64,000 nt of DNA from Methylobacterium sp. J-068 (GTDB lineage: Bacteria > Pseudomonadota > Alphaproteobacteria > Rhizobiales > Beijerinckiaceae), in contig NZ_JAKSXY010000122.1 of NCBI RefSeq assembly GCF_022829445.1, positions 248,001 through 312,000 on the forward strand. Reading direction: 5' to 3'. Position 1 is the first letter of the stretch. Each line of letters opens with the position of its first letter. The notes under the pieces are model-generated. The model searched no databases and had not been told where the DNA came from. It worked only from the letters and a program-made list of their open reading frames with translations. Shown one piece after another: positions 55,058 to 63,194 of the stretch. The position numbers and the translations under genes were made by a program.

Positions 55058-56461
55058 GGCCTCGGCCAGGGCGACCGCCCGCAGCGGCGGCAGGTTGGTG
55101 CGAAGTTCGCGGCTCACCGCGCTGGAGGCGGCGACGGTCCCGAGATTCGCGTAGGTCTCGTGGTTCTTCTCGATGGCCGAGAGATCGTAGAGGTAGTTGA
55201 CCATCAGCCCGCGCGACTGGGCGAGGCCCTTGCCCGAGATGTCGCCGAGGAAGTTCATGCGCTCGAGCCGGGCGCCGTTTCCGAGGTGGAAGCGCGCGAC
55301 CGGATCGAGGGGCCGGCCGCGCTCGTTCTTGGCGCGCAGGAAGTAGGCGGCCGCGGCGGGGATCATCGCCTTGCGCACCGCCTCGCACTTCGTCTTGTCG
55401 CTGTGCCAATCCGGCTCGTCGATGAGGCGCAGGGCCTCGACGTCCTCGCGGGTCAGCCCCTGCGGCGCGTCGGACCGGCGCTCGCGGTCGAGCCAGGTCG
55501 AGAAGCCCGGCACCGGCGAGAGGGTGACGAAGGTCTTCAGGCTCGGGATCTCGCGGGCGAGATCCTCCACCACCTGCTTGATCAGGAAGTTGCCGAAGGT
55601 GACGCCGGCCAGGCCCTTCTGGCAGTTCGAGATCGAGTAGAAGATCGCGGTGGTGGCCGCCTTCAGGGGCAGCGTCTCGCGCTCATGGGCGAGGATCGGC
55701 GCGATCGCGGGGGCGATGCCGGCGGTCAGCGCGACCTCCACGAAGATCAGCGGCTCGTCCACCAGGGCGGGATGGAAGAAGGCGAAGCAGCGCCGGTCGG
55801 TGGGCTCGATGCGCCGGCGCAGGTCGTCCCATCCGGTGATCTCGTGGACCGCCTCGTACCGGATGATCTTTTCCAGGATGTGGGCCGGCGTCGTCCAGTC
55901 GATGTGGCGCAGCACCAGGAAGCCACGGTTGAACCAGGAGGCGAACAGGTGCTCGAAATCGCTGTCGAGGCTGTCGGCCGCGTCGATCAGGTCCGGATCG
56001 GCCTCCTCGCGGCGCAGATCGCGGCGCAGGGCGAACAGATCCTCGCGCATCCGCACCAGGGCCCGGGTACCGTCGCGGGCGAGGTTCAGGCGCCGGATGA
56101 GTTCCTGGCTCCGCGGCTCGGCCGCATCGTGGAGCGCGCCGAGGGCGGCCCGGGTCGGGTCGGCCCGATAGGCCGCGATCGCCTCGTCGACGGCCGCGTG
56201 ATCGGCCGTGAACTCGGTGGCGACGAGGCGCAGGAAGCCGACGCGCTCGGGCTTGGCGAGGGTCTCGTAGCGTTCGAGGATCAGCCGGGCCAGGGCGACG
56301 CCGGATGCCTCGCCGCGCCGGGAGATCAGGTCCTCGCAGAGCTTGACCAGTTCCTGGGCGCTGGCGCGGGCGCCAAGATCGCCGCGTCCGATGCCGATGA
56401 GATCCCGGCCCCGGTCGCTGATGGTCTGGAGCAGATCGCCGAAGAACGAGATCGCCGCCAT
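55055..56461 (-). CDS. Malonyl-CoA decarboxylase
   Basis: Converts malonyl-CoA to acetyl-CoA and CO2. 468 aa, with the N-terminal helical domain (about 20-170) and C-terminal GNAT-like catalytic domain of the MCD/MatA family. Recognisable segments are RGFLVLRHIDWTTPAHILEK, AIFYSISNCQKGLAGVTFGN, TFVTLSPVPGFSTWL (catalytic Ser/His region) and VARFHLGNGARLERMNFLGD in overlapping parts. With MatB it gives a malonate-assimilation route. The C-terminus (VALAEA) ends at the repeat element. Confidence 0.92.
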   Translation of the reverse strand: MAAISFFGDLLQTISDRGRDLIGIGRGDLGARASAQELVKLCEDLISRRGEASGVALARLILERYETLAKPERVGFLRLVATEFTADHAAVDEAIAAYRADPTRAALGALHDAAEPRSQELIRRLNLARDGTRALVRMREDLFALRRDLRREEADPDLIDAADSLDSDFEHLFASWFNRGFLVLRHIDWTTPAHILEKIIRYEAVHEITGWDDLRRRIEPTDRRCFAFFHPALVDEPLIFVEVALTAGIAPAIAPILAHERETLPLKAATTAIFYSISNCQKGLAGVTFGNFLIKQVVEDLAREIPSLKTFVTLSPVPGFSTWLDRERRSDAPQGLTREDVEALRLIDEPDWHSDKTKCEAVRKAMIPAAAAYFLRAKNERGRPLDPVARFHLGNGARLERMNFLGDISGKGLAQSRGLMVNYLYDLSAIEKNHETYANLGTVAASSAVSRELRTNLPPLRAVALAEA

Positions 56462-56625
56462 GTCACGCCGCCTGACCCTTCACTGACGCCCGGCATGGGC
56501 GAACCAAAGCCCCGCGCGGCTTCGATGCCAGACTTGGGTGCCCGGCTTGGCCGTTACATTAGAGCGGGTCCGGCCGGAGGGCCAGTGACCGGAGCCTTAA
56601 AGTCCCGGCCGGCGCGACGGCGCTC

Positions 56626-56832
56626 TCAGTTCTGCCCGCCGCCGGAGGCCGCCGCGATCTCGGCCCGGTCGGCCCGCTCGCGCCAATCCTCGACGCCGTG
56701 CTGACGCGCGAAGCGCAGTTCCGCCGCGCGCAGGGCGCGCACCGGGTCGCGCGCGCGGGTGATGTCCACCGATCCCACCGTGAACGGAACGCCGAGGATC
56801 TGCTTGGCAAAGTTGACGCGATACGTCGCCAT
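56626..56832 (-). CDS. Small conserved hypothetical protein (68 aa)
   Basis: A short protein, MATYRVNFAKQILGVPFTVG, then a helical segment DPVRALRAAELRFARQHGVEDW and a charged tail. GGGAG precedes the ATG at 56832 with good spacing. Small proteins with this pattern occur in related genomes, but no function is known to me. It is 165 bp ahead of the malonyl-CoA decarboxylase gene on the same strand. Confidence 0.75.
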   Translation of the reverse strand: MATYRVNFAKQILGVPFTVGSVDITRARDPVRALRAAELRFARQHGVEDWRERADRAEIAAASGGGQN

Positions 56833-57340
56833 TCGAAACTCCCTGGTCGATGCGCGGGGCTCGCGAGAAAAGCCGATCCGGCCATCACGAAATCCGAGAC
56901 TCATCGACTCTCGAACCCGATCAGACCGCAAGACGCGAAGAATTCCAAGGCCACCGCGATCGAAACGCGTGGCCCCCATCAGTCGCCGATAACATCCGGT
57001 ATATGGGACGCATGAAATCCGACGCGGAGCACCCCGCGACGACATGGCCGATCCGATCACGGCAAGCAGATCCCCCAGACAAAGGTCCAACCCGGGAAAG
57101 AGAATGCGTCACCCGGCCCAGAGGATAGCGACGAATGGGGTGTCGGAACAGGATCTCCGTAAGACGTAGGCGGGTTGCCGAAGCCGATGCATGGGCTTAA
57201 CCGGTCGGCGGATGCCGGTTCAGGCTCCCCCCTCTTCTCGCGGCATCGGCGCCGACGACGTGCGAGCTCCATTCCATGATTGCTGACGATGATCCGATTT
57301 CGCGTCGGCCGACGCGCCATCCGCTGACGGCGGCCTCCGC
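56833..57340. other. 508-bp divergent intergenic region, no gene seen
   Basis: It separates the 68-aa protein gene (minus) from the MFS gene (plus). Open frames here are short and arginine-rich. No repeat or strong promoter stands out. Confidence 0.4.
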
Positions 57341-58528
57341 ATGAGCGGAGCGGACGGGATAGCCACCGCCGAGGCGCACGGCTTCACGCCACGAGCCCGC
57401 CTCGGCCTCACCCTGATCGCGGGCGGCGCGGTCGCCAATATCTATTACAACCAGCCCCTCCTGGCGATGCTGGTGACGGATTTCGGCGCGCGGGCGGCGC
57501 TCTGGGTGCCGACGGCCTCCCTCGTCGGGTATGGGCTCGGCATCCTCGGCCTCGTGCCCCTCGGGGACAGCCTGTCCCGGCGCAGCCTGATCATCGGACA
57601 GACCCTCGGCCTCGCGGTCGCGCTCCTCGCGGCAGCACTCAGCCCCAACCTGACGTCGCTGGCCCTGGCCAGCCTCGTCATCGGAATCCTGGCCTCGGCG
57701 GCGCAGCAGGCGGTGCCCTTCGCGGCGGAACTCGCGCCGGATGCCAGCCGAGGCCGCATGGTCGGCCAGGTCATGACCGGCCTTCTCAGCGGCATCCTGC
57801 TGGCCCGCACGGTCAGCGGCCTCGTCGGCGCGCATTATGGTTGGCGCGCCGTCTTCTTCGCCGCCGCCGCGGTCGCGGTGCTGATGGCGGGCATCGCCGC
57901 CACGACCCTGCCGGGCATCCGAGGCCGCCCGTTGCGCTACCGCGCGCTGCTGCTGTCGATCCTCCACCTCGTCCGCTCGCAACCGGCCTTGCGCCGCGCG
58001 AGCCTGTCGCAGGGTCTCCTGTTCGCCAGCTTCAACGCCTTCTGGGCGACGCTCGCGCTGCTGGTGGAGGCCCCACCGTTCAACCTCACGGCCGCCGGGG
58101 CGGGCCTGTTCGGCGTGATCGGCGTCGCGGGCGCCTTCGTGGCCCCGCTCTCGGGACGCTTCACCGACCGGCGTGGGCCCCGCCCGATGGTGGTGATCGG
58201 CGCCCTGTTCGTGGTGGCGGCCTTCGCGGTGCTGTGGGCCGGCGGTTCCCGATCCCTCGTGGCGGTCGCCCTCGGCGTCCTGCTGATCGATATCGGCCTC
58301 AATGCCGCGCTCATCGCCAACCAGACCCGCGTCTACGCCCTGGTGCCAAGCGCGCGGGGGCGGCTCAACACCGTGCTGTTCACGATCATGTTCGTGTTCG
58401 GAGCGCTCGGAGCCTTCGCGGGCTCGCAAGCCTTCCTCATGGCGGGCTGGTCCGGCGTCTGCGCCGTCGGCATCCTGCTCGCGGGCGCGGGGTTCCTCGT
58501 CAGCGTCCTGGAACCGAGGGGCGCCTGA
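57341..58528 (+). CDS. MFS transporter, YnfM-like
   Basis: A 395-aa proton-coupled exporter or importer with 12 helices. The opening GAVANIYYNQPLLAMLVTDF and the cytoplasmic loop GRMVGQVMTGLLSGILLARTVSGLVG match the YnfM/arabinose-efflux branch, often tied to drug or sugar efflux. The stop codon sits in the loop of a hairpin (58515-58537). Its substrate is unknown and it converges with cobC. Confidence 0.88.
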   Translation: MSGADGIATAEAHGFTPRARLGLTLIAGGAVANIYYNQPLLAMLVTDFGARAALWVPTASLVGYGLGILGLVPLGDSLSRRSLIIGQTLGLAVALLAAALSPNLTSLALASLVIGILASAAQQAVPFAAELAPDASRGRMVGQVMTGLLSGILLARTVSGLVGAHYGWRAVFFAAAAVAVLMAGIAATTLPGIRGRPLRYRALLLSILHLVRSQPALRRASLSQGLLFASFNAFWATLALLVEAPPFNLTAAGAGLFGVIGVAGAFVAPLSGRFTDRRGPRPMVVIGALFVVAAFAVLWAGGSRSLVAVALGVLLIDIGLNAALIANQTRVYALVPSARGRLNTVLFTIMFVFGALGAFAGSQAFLMAGWSGVCAVGILLAGAGFLVSVLEPRGA

Positions 58529-58537
58529 CGCCCCTCG
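58515..58537 (+). terminator. Hairpin containing the MFS stop codon
   Basis: CGAGGGGCG and CGCCCCTCG form a perfect 9-bp stem around CCTGA, so the TGA stop of the MFS gene is in the loop. The adjacent 58541-58561 hairpin (CTCCGC/GCGGAG) resembles the short form of the palindromic repeat family and abuts the cobC stop. Confidence 0.55.
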
Positions 58538-58567
58538 TATCTCCGCTTCGATCAGGCGGAGAGGGTG

Positions 58568-59572
58568 TCACCTAAGAACGCGCGACAGGCGGCACCATTC
58601 GGTCCTGTCCGCCGGCAATCCGAAGCGCAGGCGCCGCGGTGCCTCGCCGAAGCGGCGGACATAGATCCCGGCCCTGCCGAGGCGCGCGAACAGGCCGGCC
58701 GCATCGTAGAAGTCGGCGGTGCGGAACAGGCAGGTCCCGCCGATCACGGTGCCGCCGGCGCGCGCGATCATCCGGTCGAGCCGCCCGGCATCCGCCGCCC
58801 GGGCGATGGCGGCGTCCCGGCGCCAGGACTCGTCGGACAGGGCGGCGCGACCGATGGCGAGCGCGGGCCCCGACACCGCCCAGGGCCCGAGCGCTTCGGC
58901 GATGGCGGCGGCGAGCGCGGGGTCGCAGAGGGCGAAGCCGAGTCGGATGCCGGCGAGCCCGTAGGTCTTGCCGAAGGAGCGCAGGACCACGAGGCCGGGC
59001 GCCACCGCTCCCCCCAGCGACGCGACGGCTTCCAGGTCGGCGAAAGCCTCGTCGACCACGAGGAGCCCGCCGCGCCGCGCGAGGTCGCCGGCGAGCGCCA
59101 GCAGCGTTTCGCGGGGCCAGGTCCGTCCGTCCGGATTGTTCGGATTGACGACGACCACGACATCGGCCCCGGCCGCCCCGTCGAGGTCCGTCACGGTCGC
59201 GACCGCGTGGCCCGCCCGGCTCCAGCCGGCGGCATGCTCGGCATAGGTCGGCCCGAGCACGGCGACGCGGCAGGGGCCCCGCAGGCGCGGCAGCGTCTCG
59301 ATCAGGATCTGGGTTCCCGGAGCCGCCACGACGCGGGCCGGGTCCGGGGCACGATAGGCGGCGGCGGCCGTTCGCCGGAGGTCCGCGAGGTCGTTGGCGG
59401 AGGGCAGGCGCCGGAACGCACTGGCCTCCAGGACCGGACACGGATAGGGCACCGGATTGATCCCCGTGGAGAGATCGATCCAGGGCTCCGGTGCCTCGGG
59501 GAACAGGCGCCGGGCGGCATCGAGGTCGCCGCCATGGGCGATCGGTTCTTCGGCCATCGGTTCCTGGACCAT
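58568..59572 (-). CDS. cobC: Threonine-phosphate decarboxylase (CobC/CobD-type PLP enzyme)
   Basis: PLP enzyme of the aminotransferase fold, 334 aa, forming (R)-1-amino-2-propanol phosphate for the cobalamin nucleotide loop. WIDLSTGINPVPYP near the N-terminus and NPNNPDGR, VVDEAFADLE and the PLP lysine in RSFGKTYGLAGIR are family motifs. The start is uncertain: a 15-bp repeat supplies three in-frame EPM-type starts (59572, 59557 and others). It is divergent from cobD by 57 bp and its TGA lies at a short palindrome. The naming differs between organisms (CobC in Pseudomonas, CobD in Salmonella). Confidence 0.88.
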   Translation of the reverse strand: MVQEPMAEEPIAHGGDLDAARRLFPEAPEPWIDLSTGINPVPYPCPVLEASAFRRLPSANDLADLRRTAAAAYRAPDPARVVAAPGTQILIETLPRLRGPCRVAVLGPTYAEHAAGWSRAGHAVATVTDLDGAAGADVVVVVNPNNPDGRTWPRETLLALAGDLARRGGLLVVDEAFADLEAVASLGGAVAPGLVVLRSFGKTYGLAGIRLGFALCDPALAAAIAEALGPWAVSGPALAIGRAALSDESWRRDAAIARAADAGRLDRMIARAGGTVIGGTCLFRTADFYDAAGLFARLGRAGIYVRRFGEAPRRLRFGLPADRTEWCRLSRVLR

Positions 59573-59585
59573 CGGTTCCCGGATC
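59541..59585 (-). repeat. Three 15-bp tandem repeats at the cobC start
   Basis: Units ATCGGTTCTTCGGCC, ATCGGTTCCTGGACC and ATCGGTTCCCGGATC start at 59541, 59556 and 59571. On the minus strand each offers a GGAACCGAT pattern; two contain in-frame ATGs (59557, 59572). Confidence 0.75.
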
Positions 59586-59629
59586 GTCAGGTTCTCCACC
59601 GGCGGGCCGCCTGCCACACCCGAGACGAC

Positions 59630-60631
59630 ATGTCCTGGACCGCCCTCATCCATCCGCCCGATACGCTCATCGTCCTGGTGCTCGCCCTCGCCGTCGAGGC
59701 GGCGGCCGGCTATCCCGACCGGCTCTACAGGGCGCTCGGCCATCCTGTCACCTGGATCGGCGCGCTGATCGGGTCGCTCGACCGACGCCTGAACCGAGGC
59801 ACCGGCCCGCGCCGCCGGATCGCGGGGGTGGCGGGCCTCCTGGTTCTCCTGGGCCTCGTCGGCGGCATCGCCCTGGCGCTGACCGCCCTGGCGGCCGCCG
59901 CCGGCGCCCTCCCGGCATTCCTGATCCTCGCGCTGCTCTCGGCCAGCCTGCCGGCTCAGCGCAGCCTGCACGCCCATGTCGCCCGCGTGGCCGCTGCCCT
60001 GCGCCGCGACGGGCTTCCGGGTGGCCGGGTCGCCGTGTCGATGATCGTCGGCCGCGATCCCGAGAGCCTCGACGAGGCCGGCATCTGCCGGGCCGCCATC
60101 GAGAGCCTCTCGGAGAACTTCTCGGACGGGATCGTGGCGCCGGCCTTCTGGATCGGGGCGGGCGGCCTGCCCGGCGGCGCGCTCTACAAGGCCATCAACA
60201 CCGCCGACAGCATGATCGGCCACCGCACCCCGCGCCACGAGGCCTATGGCTGGGCCGCGGCCCGCCTCGACGACCTCGTCAACCTGCCGGCCTCGCGCCT
60301 CACCGCCCTGCTGATCGTCGCGGCGGCCGCCCTCCATGCCGGAGCCTCGCCGGGGGCGGCCTGGCGCGCGGTCCGGCGGGACGCGCGCCATCATCGTTCG
60401 CCCAATGCCGGCTGGCCGGAGGCCGCCATGGCGGGGGCGCTGGGCCTGCGGCTCGCTGGGCCACGCACCTACGGTGCGACCCGCGTCGAGGACGGCTGGA
60501 TGGGCGACGGGCGCGCCGAGGCCACCCCCGCCGACGTGGAGCGCGCGCTCGCGCTGTACCGCACGGCCTGCGGGCTCCTGTTCGGCCTCGCCGTCGCGCT
60601 CCTCGCCTTGCTCCGAATCGCACTGCTATGA
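59630..60631 (+). CDS. cobD: Adenosylcobinamide-phosphate synthase (CbiB)
   Basis: Membrane enzyme, 333 aa with about five helices, attaching aminopropanol phosphate to adenosylcobyric acid. Motifs: AVEAAAGYPDRLYRALGHPVTWIG, VSMIVGRDPESLDEAGI, AAIESLSENFSDGIVAPAFW, YKAINTADSMIGHR and HRSPNAGWPEAAMAGALG (all in overlapping family blocks). It acts right after CobC's product is made and after cobyric acid from CobQ, both encoded nearby. The ATG at 59630 starts MSWTALIHPPD. Confidence 0.95.
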   Translation: MSWTALIHPPDTLIVLVLALAVEAAAGYPDRLYRALGHPVTWIGALIGSLDRRLNRGTGPRRRIAGVAGLLVLLGLVGGIALALTALAAAAGALPAFLILALLSASLPAQRSLHAHVARVAAALRRDGLPGGRVAVSMIVGRDPESLDEAGICRAAIESLSENFSDGIVAPAFWIGAGGLPGGALYKAINTADSMIGHRTPRHEAYGWAAARLDDLVNLPASRLTALLIVAAAALHAGASPGAAWRAVRRDARHHRSPNAGWPEAAMAGALGLRLAGPRTYGATRVEDGWMGDGRAEATPADVERALALYRTACGLLFGLAVALLALLRIALL

Positions 60632-60665
60632 GCGCGAGAAGCCCGTCCGCTCCCGGAGACACGCC

Positions 60666-61733
60666 ATGATCCGCCTCTCGCTTCTTCTCGCTGCATCGGC
60701 ACTGGCGCTGCCGGCCCCGGCCCGGGCCGAAATCCTTCACCCCGTGGGCGAGCCCTACAGTGTCGGCGCGGGGCTCACGGGCGAGATCGGCAGGAAGACC
60801 GCCAAGCCCGCCGAGGATGTCAGCGGCATCGCCTGCGCGCCGGCCGAGGCGGAGCCGCGCACCTGCATGGTGGTCGATGACGAGGCGTCCGGGGCACAGT
60901 TCGTCACCCTCGACGGGACCACCCTGAGGCCGGGCGCGGTGATCGACATCGCCGGGCGCAAACCGCCGGCCGCCGCCCTCGGCACCCCTCCGGCCACGGG
61001 GGCCTGCACCCTCGGCCAGGGCGCCTACCGGGAACTGGACGGCGAGGCCGTGGCCCATGCCGCATCGCAGTTCTACGTCACCGGCTCCCATGGCTGCAGC
61101 CGGCGCGGACGCGAGTTCAAGCTCTCCACCGCCCTCCTCGCCCGCCTGAGCCCGGATGCCGCCGGCACCGGGGCGACGGTCGAGACCACCTACCGCCTCG
61201 GCGACGCCCTGCGGATGGCCGACACGGTGGGCGATTATTTTCTGAAGGACCTGGAGCCGCGCGGCAACGCCGCCCCGCCCGCCGGCCTCAACGTCGAGGG
61301 CCTCGCGGTGATCGGCGACACCCTCTACGCGGGACTGCGGGCCCCCGTGCTCGACGGGAGGGCTTTCCTCGTCAGGGTGCCGGTCGCCCCCCTGTTCGCC
61401 CCCGGCGACGCCCCCCTGACCGAGAAGCCGGCGACGATTCCCCTCGCCCTCGGCCCGGATGCCGGCATCCGCGACCTCACCGCCCTCCCCGACGGGCGGC
61501 TCCTCGTCCTGTCCGGGCCGACCCGCAACGGGCTGGACGTACCCTACGGCCTGTTCATCGCCGAACTGCCCTCCGGCCGGGTGACGCCGCTCGGCACCCT
61601 GGCGCCCCTCGGCGGGGACGAGACCCGGGCCAAGCCCGAGGGGATCGTGCGCCTCGGCCCCGGCCGGGTGCTGGTGGTGTTCGACAGCGTGCCGAATGGC
61701 GGGCCGCGCGAATACGCGGTGGCGATCCCGTAG
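60666..61733 (+). CDS. Exported DUF3616 family protein
   Basis: A 355-aa periplasmic protein with a signal peptide (MIRLSLLLAASALALPAPARA). The mature part is a predicted beta-propeller-like chain with DUF3616 blocks: DVSGIACAPAE, AQFVTLDG, SQFYVTGSHGCSRRG, LNVEGLAVIGDTLYAGLRAP and AKPEGIVRLGPGRVLVVFDS. Function is unknown. It is 34 bp after cobD on the same strand and may be co-transcribed, though no link to B12 is evident. Confidence 0.87.
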   Translation: MIRLSLLLAASALALPAPARAEILHPVGEPYSVGAGLTGEIGRKTAKPAEDVSGIACAPAEAEPRTCMVVDDEASGAQFVTLDGTTLRPGAVIDIAGRKPPAAALGTPPATGACTLGQGAYRELDGEAVAHAASQFYVTGSHGCSRRGREFKLSTALLARLSPDAAGTGATVETTYRLGDALRMADTVGDYFLKDLEPRGNAAPPAGLNVEGLAVIGDTLYAGLRAPVLDGRAFLVRVPVAPLFAPGDAPLTEKPATIPLALGPDAGIRDLTALPDGRLLVLSGPTRNGLDVPYGLFIAELPSGRVTPLGTLAPLGGDETRAKPEGIVRLGPGRVLVVFDSVPNGGPREYAVAIP

Positions 61734-61736
61734 GGA

Positions 61737-61792
61737 CGTCCGCGCGGGCCGAGCGAGACCGTCTCCGCTTCGATCCGGCGGCGACGGGATCA
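61737..61792 (-). repeat. Copy C of the palindromic repeat (shortened)
   Basis: GCGCGGGCCGAGCGAGACC followed by the hairpin CCGTCTCCGC..GCGGCGACGG (61759-61788, one mismatch). It fills the gap after the DUF3616 gene and ends in the TGA of the minus-strand MFS gene. Confidence 0.65.
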
Positions 61793-63130
61793 CACCGTCC
61801 GAAGGCTTGGGGTCGCCGCGCTCGACCGGCGCGCGGCGTCGCGGCGCAGCGCCGAGAGCACCACGAACATCAGGCTCGCCCCGAGTCCGAGGCAGGCGGC
61901 CAGGAAATACATCGGGGCGAGGTTGCTGCCGGTCTGGTCGCGGATGTAGGGCACGGCGTTCTGCGCGATGAAGCCGCCGAGATTACCGACCGAGTTGATG
62001 GCCGCGATGCCGGCGGCCGCGCTCGCGCCCTTGAGGAAGGTCGCCGGCAGGGACCAGAACACCGGTTGGGCCGAGAAGACGCCGGCCGCCGCCACGCAGA
62101 GGCAGGCGAATTTCGGCACCGATCCCGGCACCACGACGCTGAGCACCAGGGCCAGGGCCGCGACGAGACCCGGCACCACCACGTGCCAAACCTGATCGCC
62201 CGAGCGCGCCGCGCGCCGGGGCACCCACCACAGGGCGAGCGCGGTGATCAGCCAGGGGATGATGTTGATGAAGCCGTTGACGGTGTTGGAGACCTCGAAG
62301 CTGCGCACCACCGTGGGAAGCCAGTAGCTCAGGCCATAGGCCGCCAGCGGAAACGCAACGTAGACGGAGGCCAGCATCCAGACGCGCCGGTCGAGGAGCG
62401 CCGCGAAGGGATTGCCGTGCTCGACGTGGCCCCCCGTCTCGCGCTCGGCGGCGAGCGTGCCCGCGAGCCAGTCGCGCGCCTCCCGCCCGAGCCAGGGCGC
62501 CTGTTCCGGCCCGTCGGGCAGGATGCGGAGCACGATGACGGCCAGCGCCAGGGCGGGCAGGCCGGTCGCCACGAACACCCATTGCCAGCCCCTCAGGCCG
62601 AGCAGGCCGTCGAGATCGAGGAGCGCGCCGCCGATGGCCGCCCCGACCGCGTTGGCCAAGGCACTCGCGATCATGAACCAGCCGATCATGCGCGCCCGGT
62701 GCGATTGCGGAAACCAGAGGGTAAGCGCGAACAGCACGCCCGGGAAAAACCCGGCCTCCGCGACGCCCAGCAGGAAGCGTAAGGTGTAGAACATCGTGGT
62801 GCTCTGCGTGAAGCCGAGCAGGATGGTGATCACCCCCCAGGTGAGCATGATCCGGGCGAACCAACGCCGAGCCCCGACCCGCTCCATGATCACGTTGCTG
62901 GGCACCTCGAACAGGAAGTAGCCGAGGAAGAACAGGGAGGCCCCGAGCCCGTAGACGCTCTCGCTCAGGCCGAGGTCGCCCACCATCTGGAGCTTGGCGT
63001 AGGAGATGTTCTGCCGGTCGATATAGGCGATCAGGTACATCAGGCCGAGCAGCGGCATCAGCCGCAGCGACACGGTCCGGATGGTCGCCTGCGCAAGGCG
63101 CGCATCCGCCTGGGGAGGGGACGTCGTCAT
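61790..63130 (-). CDS. MFS transporter, anion:cation symporter (ACS) family
   Basis: A 446-aa, 12-helix inner-membrane transporter. The N-terminal LMYLIAYIDRQNISYAKLQM, YFLFEVPSNVIMERVGARRW and GVAEAGFFPGVLFALTLWFP blocks identify the ACS family, which takes up organic anions such as phthalate, tartrate, hexuronates or pantothenate. The substrate is not deducible. The C-terminal tail is Ser/Arg-rich. It is on the same strand as cobQ, 64 bp downstream of it. Confidence 0.9.
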   Translation of the reverse strand: MTTSPPQADARLAQATIRTVSLRLMPLLGLMYLIAYIDRQNISYAKLQMVGDLGLSESVYGLGASLFFLGYFLFEVPSNVIMERVGARRWFARIMLTWGVITILLGFTQSTTMFYTLRFLLGVAEAGFFPGVLFALTLWFPQSHRARMIGWFMIASALANAVGAAIGGALLDLDGLLGLRGWQWVFVATGLPALALAVIVLRILPDGPEQAPWLGREARDWLAGTLAAERETGGHVEHGNPFAALLDRRVWMLASVYVAFPLAAYGLSYWLPTVVRSFEVSNTVNGFINIIPWLITALALWWVPRRAARSGDQVWHVVVPGLVAALALVLSVVVPGSVPKFACLCVAAAGVFSAQPVFWSLPATFLKGASAAAGIAAINSVGNLGGFIAQNAVPYIRDQTGSNLAPMYFLAACLGLGASLMFVVLSALRRDAARRSSAATPSLRTV

Positions 63131-63194
63131 CGGGTGCTTCCTCGCCGGCCCGTTCGACGCGGGCTCGTTCCGGCGAGCCTAATCCGTCCAGGCG

